DNA from: Bacillota bacterium
Lineage (GTDB): Bacteria; Bacillota; Clostridia; Christensenellales; Aristaeellaceae
Direction: 5' to 3'
DNA: 10,648 nucleotides
Assembly (NCBI GenBank): GCA_019137115.1
Contig: JAGVSV010000256.1
Coordinates: 1 to 10,648 of the forward strand
In this document: positions 1 to 7,227 of the stretch, piece by piece
How positions within the stretch are numbered: position 1 is the first letter of the stretch
Layout of the letters: each line of letters starts with the position of its first letter
Position numbers and translations under genes: made by a program
The notes under the pieces: model-generated
The model's input: the letters and a program-made list of their open reading frames with translations, nothing else
Told to the model about the DNA's origin: nothing
Databases searched by the model: none

Positions 1-490
1 GGAAATCGCGCGTGACGCTGCCGTAGATCGCCTGCTTCATAAAGCCGTCGGCGGACACCGAGGACGTCCAGTGCAGAAGGTAGGCGTCCCTGTCCTGCAT
101 GTACAGGATATCCGGCGCCCACAGGCAGCCAAAATCGGCATCCGGGAAAGCGATCATCTCCTGCGCGCCCCAATGAACCAGGTCGTTGGAGCGCCACAGC
201 GCCAGCTGCTTGCTGCCGCCCCTGACGATGTTGGGCCACTGTCCCTGATATTTACCCCACAGGTTGTACGCCAGGCTTAGGTCGGTTGCCACGATAATAG
301 ACGTGCCATCCGGCATGGTCGTGATGGTCATGTCCCGCACGCCTTTCTCGCCCAGGAAACTCCACAGCACCGGCTGGCCGCCGTTGATGGCCTGCCATGT
401 GAAGCCATCGCGGCTGACAGCGAAATACACCTGCTCACCGTCCGGCGTCGCCTTCTCTTTGAAATGCACAAACAAATACGCCTGTTCCAT
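1..490 (-). CDS. GH43-type glycoside hydrolase (arabinosidase-like), 3' end off window
   Basis: This leftward gene starts at the ATG at 490-488 and stays open for 163 codons to the window edge. The N-terminus AYLFVHFKE, then EQVYFAVSRDGFTW (residues 19-32), GVRDMTI (50-56), IIVATDL (65-71), the LALWRSNDLVHW stretch (96-107) and CLWAPDILY (122-130) follow the beta-propeller pattern of GH43-like arabinosidases and xylosidases, including the hallmark WAP(D/E) blade motif. Enzymes of this short type lack a signal peptide, and none is seen here, so a cytoplasmic role on imported oligosaccharides is likely. GGGGAG lies just upstream of the ATG, and a good promoter sits at 526-554. The gene is divergent from the GH51 arabinofuranosidase and probably shares its control. 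The exact substrate cannot be read from the sequence, and the second half, with the remaining catalytic residues, is not visible. Confidence 0.82.
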   Translation of the reverse strand, partial: MEQAYLFVHFKEKATPDGEQVYFAVSRDGFTWQAINGGQPVLWSFLGEKGVRDMTITTMPDGTSIIVATDLSLAYNLWGKYQGQWPNIVRGGSKQLALWRSNDLVHWGAQEMIAFPDADFGCLWAPDILYMQDRDAYLLHWTSSVSADGFMKQAIYGSVTRDF

Positions 491-525
491 GCTCCGCTCC
501 CCGTGCGCATGCGCTCTTTTTGGGA

Positions 526-554
526 ATCATAGGCGAACCGGCGGCATGCGTCAA
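526..554 (-). promoter_or_regulatory. Promoter of the GH43-like gene
   Basis: On the minus strand, TTGACG (554-549) is followed by a 17-base spacer and TATGAT (531-526), about 36 bases upstream of the ATG at 490. This is a near-consensus sigma-70/SigA promoter. A 10-bp palindrome GCGCATGCGC (505-514) lies in the expected start-site region, and a GCATGC (544-549) lies in the spacer, touching the -35 box. Either could be an operator, but this is speculative. Confidence 0.7.
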
Positions 555-622
555 TGCTGTCGCATAGCGGCCGCGCCGCAACGGGCGCTTGTTTTGCGTC
601 CTGGACGTCCTTTGCCATCCAA

Positions 623-651
623 TTGACATCAGGAAGCGAACTGGATAGGAT
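623..651 (+). promoter_or_regulatory. Promoter of the arabinofuranosidase operon
   Basis: TTGACA (623-628), a 17-base spacer and TAGGAT (646-651) form a strong SigA-type promoter 45 bases ahead of the GH51 start. The region 491-696 contains only this promoter, the divergent one at 526-554 and the ribosome binding sites. No riboswitch-like or other conserved element is evident. AACGTT (652-657), directly after the -10 box, could be half of a repressor site, but no full operator stands out. Confidence 0.7.
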
Positions 652-696
652 AACGTTGGAAAAAAACGGGGCAACCCGCAGAAAAGGAGTCCGGAT

Positions 697-2190
697 ATGC
701 GCAAAGCAAAGATGATCCTGGACAGGGATTACCTGATTGCCGACATCGACAAGCGGCTGTATGGCAACTTCATCGAGCACCTGGGCCGGGCGGTGTACAC
801 GGGCATTTACCAGCCCGGCCACCCCACCGCGGACAGCGAGGGGTTCCGGCAGGACGTGATTGACCTGGTCAGGCGGCTGGACGTGCCGGTGACCAGGTAC
901 CCGGGCGGCAATTTTGTCAGCGGCTATGACTGGCGCGACGGCATTGGCCCCAAGGACAAGCGCCCGAAGCGGCTGGACCTGGCGTGGAAGACCACGGAAC
1001 CCAATGAGGTGGGCATCCATGAGTTTGCCGCGTGGGCGAAAAAGGCCAACACCGAGGTTATGTACGCGGTCAACCTGGGCACGGGCACGCCGGACGACGC
1101 GCGGCAGGTGGTGGAATACGCCAACCACCCCAAGGGCACGCAGCTGTCCGACCTGCGGCGCAAAAACGGCGCCAGGGACCCGCTGGACATCAAGCTGTGG
1201 TGCCTGGGCAATGAAATGGACGGCCCCTGGCAGATGGGCGCCAAAACCGCCTATGAGTACGGGCGCATCGCCAACGAGGCGGCCAAACTGATGAAGCTGG
1301 TCGACCCGTCCATCGAGCTGGTGGCCTGCGGTTCGTCCAACTCCGGGATGCGCACGTTTGGCGAGTGGGAATACGAGGTGCTCACCGAGTGCTATGATAA
1401 TGTGGACTATATCTCGCTGCACACCTATTACGGCAACCGCACCAACGACACCAATGATTTCCTTGCGCGCACGATGGACCTGGACCAGTTTATCAAAACC
1501 GTGGTGGCGCTGTGCGACGCGGTGGGCGGCAAGAAGCACGCCAAAAAGCGCATCCAGCTGTCGTTTGACGAATGGAACGTGTGGTACCACTCCAACCAGC
1601 GCAACGAGGAAATCTACAAGGAACAGCCCTGGGGCACGGCGCTTGAGCTGCTGGAAGAGACCTACAACTTTGAGGACGCCCTGCTGGTGGGGCTGATGCT
1701 GATCACGTTCCTGAAAAACGCCGACCGGGTGCGCATCGCGTGCATGGCGCAGCTGGTCAACGTGATCGCGCCGATCATGACCAACCCCAACGGCGGCGCC
1801 TGGGCGCAGACCATCTTCTACCCGCTGATGCAGGCGAGCAAATTCGGCCGCGGCAAGTCCCTGCAGCCCATCATCACGTGCGAAAAGCACGACACGAAAA
1901 GCTTCACGGACGTGCCGCTGGTGGACGCCGCCGCGGTGCTGAACGACGACGGCGGGCTGACCATATTCGCGGTCAACCGCAGCCTGGACGAAGCCGCGGA
2001 GCTGACGCTCGACCTGCGCTCGTTCGGCAAGCTGACGCTTAAGGAGCACCAGGTGCTCGTGCATGACGACCTCAAGGCCGTCAACACCGAGAAGAACCCG
2101 GACAATGTCGTGCCCAAAGCGTTGAAGCCCGAAAAGGGCGCGGTGGTTTTGCCCAAAGCCAGCTGGAACGTGCTGCGCTTTGAGGCCTGA
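697..2190 (+). CDS. abfA: Alpha-L-arabinofuranosidase, GH51
   Basis: This 497-residue enzyme matches the usual length of intracellular GH51 arabinofuranosidases, which remove terminal arabinofuranosyl units from arabinan and arabinoxylan oligosaccharides with retention. The (beta/alpha)8 barrel begins with LYGNFIEHLGR (21-31) and TRYPGGNFVSGYDW (66-79). The acid/base Glu is E173 in WCLGNEMDGPW and the nucleophile is E292 in SFDEWNVWYH, almost the same numbering as in characterised Geobacillus enzymes. The conserved LVNVIAPIMT stretch precedes the C-terminal beta-sandwich. No signal peptide is seen, so it acts in the cytoplasm. The ATG is preceded by AAAAGGAG at 684-691, which fixes the start. 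It is the first gene of the rightward operon and is divergent from a GH43-like gene. All catalytic elements are present. The symbol is by family; specificity beyond GH51 is inferred. Confidence 0.95.
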   Translation: MRKAKMILDRDYLIADIDKRLYGNFIEHLGRAVYTGIYQPGHPTADSEGFRQDVIDLVRRLDVPVTRYPGGNFVSGYDWRDGIGPKDKRPKRLDLAWKTTEPNEVGIHEFAAWAKKANTEVMYAVNLGTGTPDDARQVVEYANHPKGTQLSDLRRKNGARDPLDIKLWCLGNEMDGPWQMGAKTAYEYGRIANEAAKLMKLVDPSIELVACGSSNSGMRTFGEWEYEVLTECYDNVDYISLHTYYGNRTNDTNDFLARTMDLDQFIKTVVALCDAVGGKKHAKKRIQLSFDEWNVWYHSNQRNEEIYKEQPWGTALELLEETYNFEDALLVGLMLITFLKNADRVRIACMAQLVNVIAPIMTNPNGGAWAQTIFYPLMQASKFGRGKSLQPIITCEKHDTKSFTDVPLVDAAAVLNDDGGLTIFAVNRSLDEAAELTLDLRSFGKLTLKEHQVLVHDDLKAVNTEKNPDNVVPKALKPEKGAVVLPKASWNVLRFEA

Positions 2191-2201
2191 CAGGAGGACA
2201 C

Positions 2202-2745
2202 ATGAGCATCATTCTGTTCCAGGGGGATTCGATCACCGATGCCGGGCGCAGCCGTACCGACGACAGGGGGCTGGGCGGCGGATACCCGCTGCTGGTGGCG
2301 GCGCGCCTGGGGCGCGACCACGGGCAGCAGTATGAGGTGATCAACCGGGGCATCAGCGGCAACCGCGTGGTTGACCTGTACGCGCGCTGGAAGATCGATT
2401 GCATCAATGGAAGCGCCCAAGTACGAGCGCATCTATGGCATGCTGCTGGAGGAGACGCGCGCCGCGCTGCCCAATGTGCATATCATGGTGCTGGAGCCGT
2501 TTGTGCTGCCCGGCGCCGCCACGAAAGAACGGTGGGAGACCTTTGACAAGGAGGTGGGCCTGCGCGCACAGGCCGCGCGCCGTGTGGCGGAAGCGGCCGG
2601 CGCGCAGTTTGTGCCGCTGCAGAAAGCGTTTGAGGACGCCTGCGGGCTGGCGCCCGCTCACCACTGGCTGGCCGACGGGGTGCACCCCACGCCGGCGGGG
2701 CATCAGCTGATCGCCGACATCTGGGTCAGGGCGCTGAACGAATAG
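2202..2745 (+). pseudogene. SGNH/GDSL esterase, broken by an internal deletion and frameshift
   Basis: The first frame (2202 to about 2408) reads MSIILFQGDSITDAGRS and NRGISGNRVVDLYARW, giving SGNH block I (G8-D9-S10, nucleophile Ser) and block II. It then turns to nonsense after DCIN and stops near 2546. The family sequence resumes in another frame at about 2410 with EAPKYERIYGMLLEE, IMVLEPFVLPG and the block V triad LADGVHPT, ending at 2745. The joined halves give about 180 residues, against roughly 205-210 usual for this carbohydrate-esterase-like group. What is missing is the stretch that should carry block III (GxND, oxyanion-hole Asn), so this is a deletion of 3n+2 bases, not a simple slip. 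GGAGG at 2192-2196 still serves the start. Intact relatives remove acetyl groups from xylan-type oligosaccharides. An assembly error is the main alternative. Confidence 0.8.
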
Positions 2746-2762
2746 CGAATACGGGAGGGTTT

Positions 2763-3686
2763 ATGCTGCGTCAACAGGCATTCACGGGCAGGGAAAAGCT
2801 GCTCAAGGGCGGGCTGCACTGCCACACCACGCGCTCGGACGGCGTGGGCACGCCGGAGGACGTGATCCGTATGCACGAGGAGCATGGCTATGACTTCCTG
2901 GCGATCACGGATCACCGCATCTACAACTACAAAAACTTCCTGCCCGGCTCCAAGCTGACCATTTTGCCGGGCATGGAGATGGACCGCGGGTTGACCGACG
3001 CGCCGGGCCACTGCCTGCACACGGTCAGCGTGGGGCCGACAAGGGAGGACGGCAACGGCTTTGAACAGGACCAGGTGTTTCCGTCCGGCCGGGTCGCCAC
3101 GCAGGCCGAGTACCAGCCGGTGCTGGACATGCTGCACGAGAACAACAACCTGACCATCTACTGCCATCCCGGCTGGAGCTGCACGCCCACGCGCAGTTTT
3201 GATCAGCTCCAGGGCGATGCCGCGATGGAACTGTGGAACACCGGGTGCGTGCAGGAAAACAACATGGACCTGAACAACGAGCGCGACTGGGACGAGCTGC
3301 TGCTGATGGGCAAGAAAATCTGGGGCGTGGCCACCGACGACGGCCACCGCATGGCCAGCCACTGCCTGGGCTGGGTGATGGTCAATTCGGAGAACCACCC
3401 CACCGCGATCATCCAGGCGCTCCGGGACGGCGCGTTCTATGCCTCCTGCGGGCCGGTGATCCGGGACTTTTATGTAGAAGACGGCGTGGCGCATGTGGCG
3501 TGCTCCGAAGCCGGCGCGATTTCGTTTAACTGGGGCGGGCTGCCCTACCACCGCATCGCCGCGCAGGAACAGCCGCTGACCGAGGCGGCATTCACCCTGC
3601 CCGACCGCTACACCTATGTGCGCGTTACGGTGACGGATGACCAGGGGCGCATGGCGTGGAGCAACCCGATCTTTTTAAACAAATGA
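2763..3686 (+). CDS. PHP-domain metallohydrolase, CehA/McbA-like
   Basis: This is a 307-residue PHP-superfamily protein. The metal-ligand motifs are all present: GLHCHTTRSDG (17-27; H19, H21, D26), AITDH (47-51), PGMEMD (69-74; E72), YCHPGW (133-138; H135) and ATDDGH (190-195). PHP proteins are di- or trinuclear metal phosphoesterases or hydrolases. The CehA/McbA-like subset often sits in sugar-utilisation loci and has no settled substrate. The C-terminal ~80 residues look like a beta-sandwich appendage (YVRVTVTDDQGRMAWSNPIF), typical of this subset. There is no signal peptide, so it should be cytoplasmic. The start is supported by GGGAGG just before TTTATG. It lies 17 bases after the broken esterase and 21 bases before the transporter, within the operon. 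Function beyond metallohydrolase is not assignable. Confidence 0.85.
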   Translation: MLRQQAFTGREKLLKGGLHCHTTRSDGVGTPEDVIRMHEEHGYDFLAITDHRIYNYKNFLPGSKLTILPGMEMDRGLTDAPGHCLHTVSVGPTREDGNGFEQDQVFPSGRVATQAEYQPVLDMLHENNNLTIYCHPGWSCTPTRSFDQLQGDAAMELWNTGCVQENNMDLNNERDWDELLLMGKKIWGVATDDGHRMASHCLGWVMVNSENHPTAIIQALRDGAFYASCGPVIRDFYVEDGVAHVACSEAGAISFNWGGLPYHRIAAQEQPLTEAAFTLPDRYTYVRVTVTDDQGRMAWSNPIFLNK

Positions 3687-3707
3687 CCGCCGTGGAGGGA
3701 CTGATCG

Positions 3708-4985
3708 ATGGCTGACAACCGCGGCCCCAACGGCGAGGGACTGCTCACGACGCTCAAAAACTTAAAGGGCAACCAGCGCGCCTGTGCGTACACGGAGCCC
3801 ATGTGGGGCATCCCGTACAACCTGTACGCGCCTTTGGCCGCGGTGTACATGGTGGCGCTGGGCTTGACGCCCTTGCAGATCGGCATTGTGGAGGCGGTGT
3901 ATTTCCTGTCCCAGACGGTGTCCGCCGCGTTTGCGGGCGTGTTGACCGACAAGCTGGGCCGAAGGTTGTGCACGCTGATCTTTGACAGCCTGGCGTGGGG
4001 CGTGCCGCTGATGCTGTGGGCCATGGCGCAGAATTTCACGTGGTTTTTGTGGGCGGCGGTGTTCAATGGCATGTGGCGCATCCCGGAAAACTCCTGGGGC
4101 CTTTTGTATGTGGAGGATGCGCCGCCGGATCAGATCATCCGCCTGTACGCGATCATCAGCCTGGCCGGGCTGGTGTCGGCGTTTGTGTCGCCGGTCACCA
4201 TTCTGCTGCGGCAGCATTTTTCGCTGATCCACCTGATGCGCTTTCTGTACTGGCTGACGTTTGTGCTGATGGTGCTCAAGTTTGGCCTGCTGTATATGAT
4301 CACCACCGAAACCGAGGTGGGCGTGCGGCGCAGGCAGGCCATGAAGAACGTGGGCGTCTTTAGCCAGGTGTGGGACAGCCGCCGGGTGGTGGCCCGGATG
4401 GTGAAGGACAAGCGCGTGATGCTGGTGCTGCTGCTGATCACCTGCTTTTCCGTGATGCGCAGCATCAACGACAAGTTTTTGCCGCTGCTGCTGACCGACC
4501 GGCTGGGCATGCGGGACACGATGCTGCCGCTGCTCAACACCGTGCGGTCTCTCGCCATGCTGGCGCTGTACTTAACCGTGGTGCCCCGGCTGGATTTGCG
4601 GTACTTCCGGAAGCCCATGATGATGGCGATGGGCATCTTTGCGCTGATCAGCTTTGGGCTGTTTCTGTTGCCGGGCGTGCCGGGCGCGCTGGCGGTGGTG
4701 ATCCTTGGCGTGGCGCTGGACGGCGTGGCGATGGCCATCGTGTACCCGCTGATGCCGGCGCTGAAAATGCAGGTGCTCGACCGCGAGGAGCGCGCGCGGA
4801 TGCTGGGGATGCTCACGATGCTCAGCGTGCTGATCGCCTCCGTGTTCGCGCCGCTGGCCGGCCTCCTATCGCAGACCAACCGCGCGCTGCCCATGCTGAT
4901 GCAGGGCCTGCTGGCCGTGCTGGCGATGGTGGTCACCGCCAGGCTGGCCAAACTGGGGCTCAACTTTGACGAACAAACGGCGTAA
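3708..4985 (+). CDS. MFS transporter, probable sugar or oligosaccharide carrier
   Basis: This 425-residue polytopic membrane protein has about 12 hydrophobic segments and a cytoplasmic N-terminus. The loop between helices 2 and 3 carries a clear MFS motif A (GVLTDKLGRR, residues 77-86). A charged central loop (about 195-235, rich in Arg and Lys) separates the two six-helix halves. GGAGGG lies ahead of the ATG at 3708. It sits between the PHP hydrolase and the TIM-barrel isomerase, so it most likely imports the pentose-containing sugar that the operon consumes. No ABC-transporter genes are present in the window, which makes it the only visible uptake system here. The substrate, and whether it is an importer or exporter, are inferred from context only. 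Confidence 0.88.
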   Translation: MADNRGPNGEGLLTTLKNLKGNQRACAYTEPMWGIPYNLYAPLAAVYMVALGLTPLQIGIVEAVYFLSQTVSAAFAGVLTDKLGRRLCTLIFDSLAWGVPLMLWAMAQNFTWFLWAAVFNGMWRIPENSWGLLYVEDAPPDQIIRLYAIISLAGLVSAFVSPVTILLRQHFSLIHLMRFLYWLTFVLMVLKFGLLYMITTETEVGVRRRQAMKNVGVFSQVWDSRRVVARMVKDKRVMLVLLLITCFSVMRSINDKFLPLLLTDRLGMRDTMLPLLNTVRSLAMLALYLTVVPRLDLRYFRKPMMMAMGIFALISFGLFLLPGVPGALAVVILGVALDGVAMAIVYPLMPALKMQVLDREERARMLGMLTMLSVLIASVFAPLAGLLSQTNRALPMLMQGLLAVLAMVVTARLAKLGLNFDEQTA

Positions 4986-5003
4986 TGCCGGAAGGAGCAC
5001 ACC

Positions 5004-5834
5004 ATGATGAACGTAGGAATCTGTATCCGCCACAGCGCAGGCGATGTGGCGCAGCATATCAAGGACGCCGCTGACAAAGGCTTTGCCCACGCGCAGCTAT
5101 TGAGCTGGCAGCCGGAGCTGTGGACGCCGGAGGAAGCGGAAGTTATCAAAAAGGCGCTCATAGAATATGGCGTCACCATCACCGCGTTCTGGTGCGGGTG
5201 GACGGGGCCGAAGGTGTGGAACTTCGTGCAGGGGCCGGAAACATTGGGGCTGGTGCCGCCGGCGTACCGCTGGGGCCGCATGCAGGAGTTGATCCGGGGC
5301 GCTGATTTCGCGCTGTCCCTGGGCATCGCCGACGTGGTCAGCCACATGGGGTTCATCCCGGAGACGCCCACCGCGCCCGAGTACGCGGGCTTTGTGGACG
5401 GCATGCGCTTCGTGGCGCAGCATCTGAAGCGTCAGGGGCAGAACCTGCTGTTTGAAACCGGGCAGGAGACGCCGGTCACGCTGATCCGCTGTTTTGAGGA
5501 CATTGGCCTGGACAACCTGTATGTCAACCTCGACCCTGCCAACCTGATCCTGTACGGCAAGGCCAACCCGGTGGACGCGCTGGACGTGTTTGGCAAGTTC
5601 GTGCGCGGCGTGCATGCCAAGGATGGATTATACCCCACCAACGGCCGCCACCTGGGGCGCGAGGTCAAGGTGGGCGAGGGCAAGTGTGACTTTCCCCGGC
5701 TAATCAAGGCGCTCAAGGATTTGGGATATGACGGCAGCCTGACCATCGAGCGGGAGATCTCCGGCGAGCAGCAGATCAAGGACATCCTGGCCACGCAACA
5801 ATACCTCAACGACCTGATCAAGGAGCTGGAATGA
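5004..5834 (+). CDS. Sugar phosphate isomerase/epimerase-like TIM barrel
   Basis: This 276-residue protein belongs to the AP-endonuclease-2/xylose-isomerase-like superfamily, whose members isomerise or epimerise sugars using a divalent metal. The four expected metal-site residues are visible: E151 (LLFETGQE), D177 (NLDPANL), H204 (GVHAKDG) and E249 (LTIEREI). FWCGWTGP (62-69) forms part of the substrate cavity in such barrels. GGAAGGAG precedes two adjacent ATGs (5004 and 5007); the first is chosen, and the second would cost only one residue. The stop overlaps the next gene's start in an ATGA (5831-5834), indicating translational coupling with the Gfo/Idh/MocA oxidoreductase. The two probably form an oxidise-and-isomerise pair on the same sugar or inositol-like compound. 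The true substrate is unknown. Confidence 0.87.
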   Translation: MMNVGICIRHSAGDVAQHIKDAADKGFAHAQLLSWQPELWTPEEAEVIKKALIEYGVTITAFWCGWTGPKVWNFVQGPETLGLVPPAYRWGRMQELIRGADFALSLGIADVVSHMGFIPETPTAPEYAGFVDGMRFVAQHLKRQGQNLLFETGQETPVTLIRCFEDIGLDNLYVNLDPANLILYGKANPVDALDVFGKFVRGVHAKDGLYPTNGRHLGREVKVGEGKCDFPRLIKALKDLGYDGSLTIEREISGEQQIKDILATQQYLNDLIKELE

Positions 5835-6790
5835 GCATTCTGAACGTAGCGATCGTGGGCGTGGGCAACATCAGCCGCGCCCACATGGACGCCTGGAAGA
5901 ACGTGGAGGACGCGAAAGTCACCGCGGTGTGCGACATCCGGGAGGAGATGGTGCAGCGCGCAAAGGATTTCACCGGCGCCACCGGGTACAGCGATTTTGA
6001 CGAGATGCTGGCCAAAGAGAAAATCGACATCCTGGACATCTGCCTGCCCACCAACCTGCACGCTGATTTTGCAGTCAAAGCCATGAACCGGGGCATCCAC
6101 GTGATCACCGAAAAGCCGCTGTCGCTGAACAAGGCGGACGTGAAGCGCACCTATGCAGCCGCGCAAAAAAACAACGTGCGCTTCATGACCGCGCAGGTGC
6201 TGCGCTTCTGGCAGGAGTATGAGCTGCTTAGGGAGGCGTACCGGACCAAAAAATATGGCGCGCTGATCAGCGCCACGATGACGCGCGTGGGCTCCACCCC
6301 TCGGCGCAGCTGGGACAACTGGATGCTGGACGAAAAGCGCAGCGGATTAACGCCCTTTGACCTGCACATCCACGATCTGGACTTTCTGGTGTATGCCTTT
6401 GGCAAGCCCGCCTCCATGCAGGTCAACCGCGCGCGGGGCGAAAAGCGCGACGACATCCACGTGGTGTATCATTATGACGGCTTCTTTGTGTCCTGCCAGG
6501 CCACCTGGTACAACGCGGTGTTCCGCTTCCGCAGCGCGTACCGCTTCCAGTTTGAGAAAGCCGTGATGGAATATGAGGGCGGCGCCCTGACCATCTACCA
6601 CGAGGACGGCACCAACGAACAGCCGGTCAAGGCCACCGCCACGTTTGACGACCCCAGTGTGCCCACCAGCAACGCGTATTTGAACGAGATCCGCTACTTT
6701 GTGGACTGCGTCAAGGCCGGCCGCGACTGCGACAAGGTCAAGGCGCATGAACTGGAGACGGTGCTCACCCTGATCGAAGGGCTGGCATAG
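5831..6790 (+). CDS. Gfo/Idh/MocA-family NAD(P)-dependent oxidoreductase
   Basis: This is a 319-residue dehydrogenase. The N-terminal Rossmann fold shows VGVGNISRAHM (9-19), with the Gly-rich dinucleotide loop, and an acidic residue (D35 in VCDIRE) after strand 2, which favours NAD over NADP. EKPLS (94-98) holds the family's catalytic Lys. TPFDLHIHDLD (174-184) carries the conserved His of the second domain. The protein is somewhat shorter than many relatives (330-380), but the core appears complete. Its start overlaps the upstream isomerase stop by 4 bases. In polysaccharide loci such enzymes oxidise or reduce sugar hydroxyls during catabolism of unusual sugars. Here it is likely to act with the coupled TIM-barrel protein. 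The substrate is not predictable from sequence. Confidence 0.88.
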   Translation: MSILNVAIVGVGNISRAHMDAWKNVEDAKVTAVCDIREEMVQRAKDFTGATGYSDFDEMLAKEKIDILDICLPTNLHADFAVKAMNRGIHVITEKPLSLNKADVKRTYAAAQKNNVRFMTAQVLRFWQEYELLREAYRTKKYGALISATMTRVGSTPRRSWDNWMLDEKRSGLTPFDLHIHDLDFLVYAFGKPASMQVNRARGEKRDDIHVVYHYDGFFVSCQATWYNAVFRFRSAYRFQFEKAVMEYEGGALTIYHEDGTNEQPVKATATFDDPSVPTSNAYLNEIRYFVDCVKAGRDCDKVKAHELETVLTLIEGLA

Positions 6791-6809
6791 GCAGAAAGGC
6801 GGACTTTTC

Positions 6810-7223
6810 ATGGATACAAGCATTGCATACTGGACGAGAACCGGCCACTCCCGCAAAATCGCCGAGCACATCGGCAACACGCTGAAGCTGCCGGTGCACA
6901 ACCTGAGGGAGGGTCCGCCGCCGCGCGGACATCTGGTGCTGGTCAGCGGCATCTACGCGGGCAAAAGCGACCCCAAGATGCTCAACGCATTGCAGGCGCT
7001 CACGCCGGACACCACGCCGCGCCTGACGCTGGTGATCACCTGCGCCAGCCCCGACGCGCGCGACCTGGACCTGCGCAAAGCGCTGGCCAGCCAGGGGCTT
7101 GCGGTGGACGAAAAGGAGCATGTGTGCCCCGGCGGTTTCCTGTTCATCCGCTTCACCCGGCCCAACCAGCGCGATCTGGACGCGGCCGCCGCGTTCGTCA
7201 AAGAGGCGATCAAACAGGCCTGA
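6810..7223 (+). CDS. Flavodoxin-like protein
   Basis: This is a small 137-residue protein. SIAYWTRTGHSRKIAEHI (4-21) matches the FMN phosphate-binding loop and first helix of flavodoxins ((T/S)xTGxT/S pattern: T9, T11, G12, S14). The alternating hydrophobic strands LVLVSGIYAGK and LTLVITCAS fit the rest of an alpha/beta flavodoxin fold. It carries low-potential electrons or binds FMN in relatives. AGAAAGGCGG precedes the ATG. It follows the oxidoreductase by 19 bases and is the last gene of the rightward operon, ending 4 bases from the convergent gene's stop. A link to the sugar pathway is not obvious. It may feed electrons to a flavoenzyme elsewhere or simply be carried along. A short GCGCC/GGCGC inverted repeat (7224-7239) follows but has no T-tract. 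Confidence 0.72.
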   Translation: MDTSIAYWTRTGHSRKIAEHIGNTLKLPVHNLREGPPPRGHLVLVSGIYAGKSDPKMLNALQALTPDTTPRLTLVITCASPDARDLDLRKALASQGLAVDEKEHVCPGGFLFIRFTRPNQRDLDAAAAFVKEAIKQA

Positions 7224-7227
7224 GCGC

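Noticed and set aside
328..2064. A 578-codon open frame on the minus strand opposite the arabinofuranosidase gene
   Set aside because: It is antisense to a clear GH51 enzyme, rich in His, Arg, Val and Gln with no recognisable motif. It is an effect of GC-rich codon bias on the opposite strand.
2385..2430. Programmed frameshifting in the SGNH esterase gene
   Set aside because: No slippery heptamer or downstream pseudoknot is evident, and a frameshift would not restore the missing block III residues.
4130..5404. A 424-codon minus-strand open frame across the transporter and isomerase genes
   Set aside because: It is Ser- and Thr-rich with no domain pattern, and it spans two well-supported genes on the other strand.
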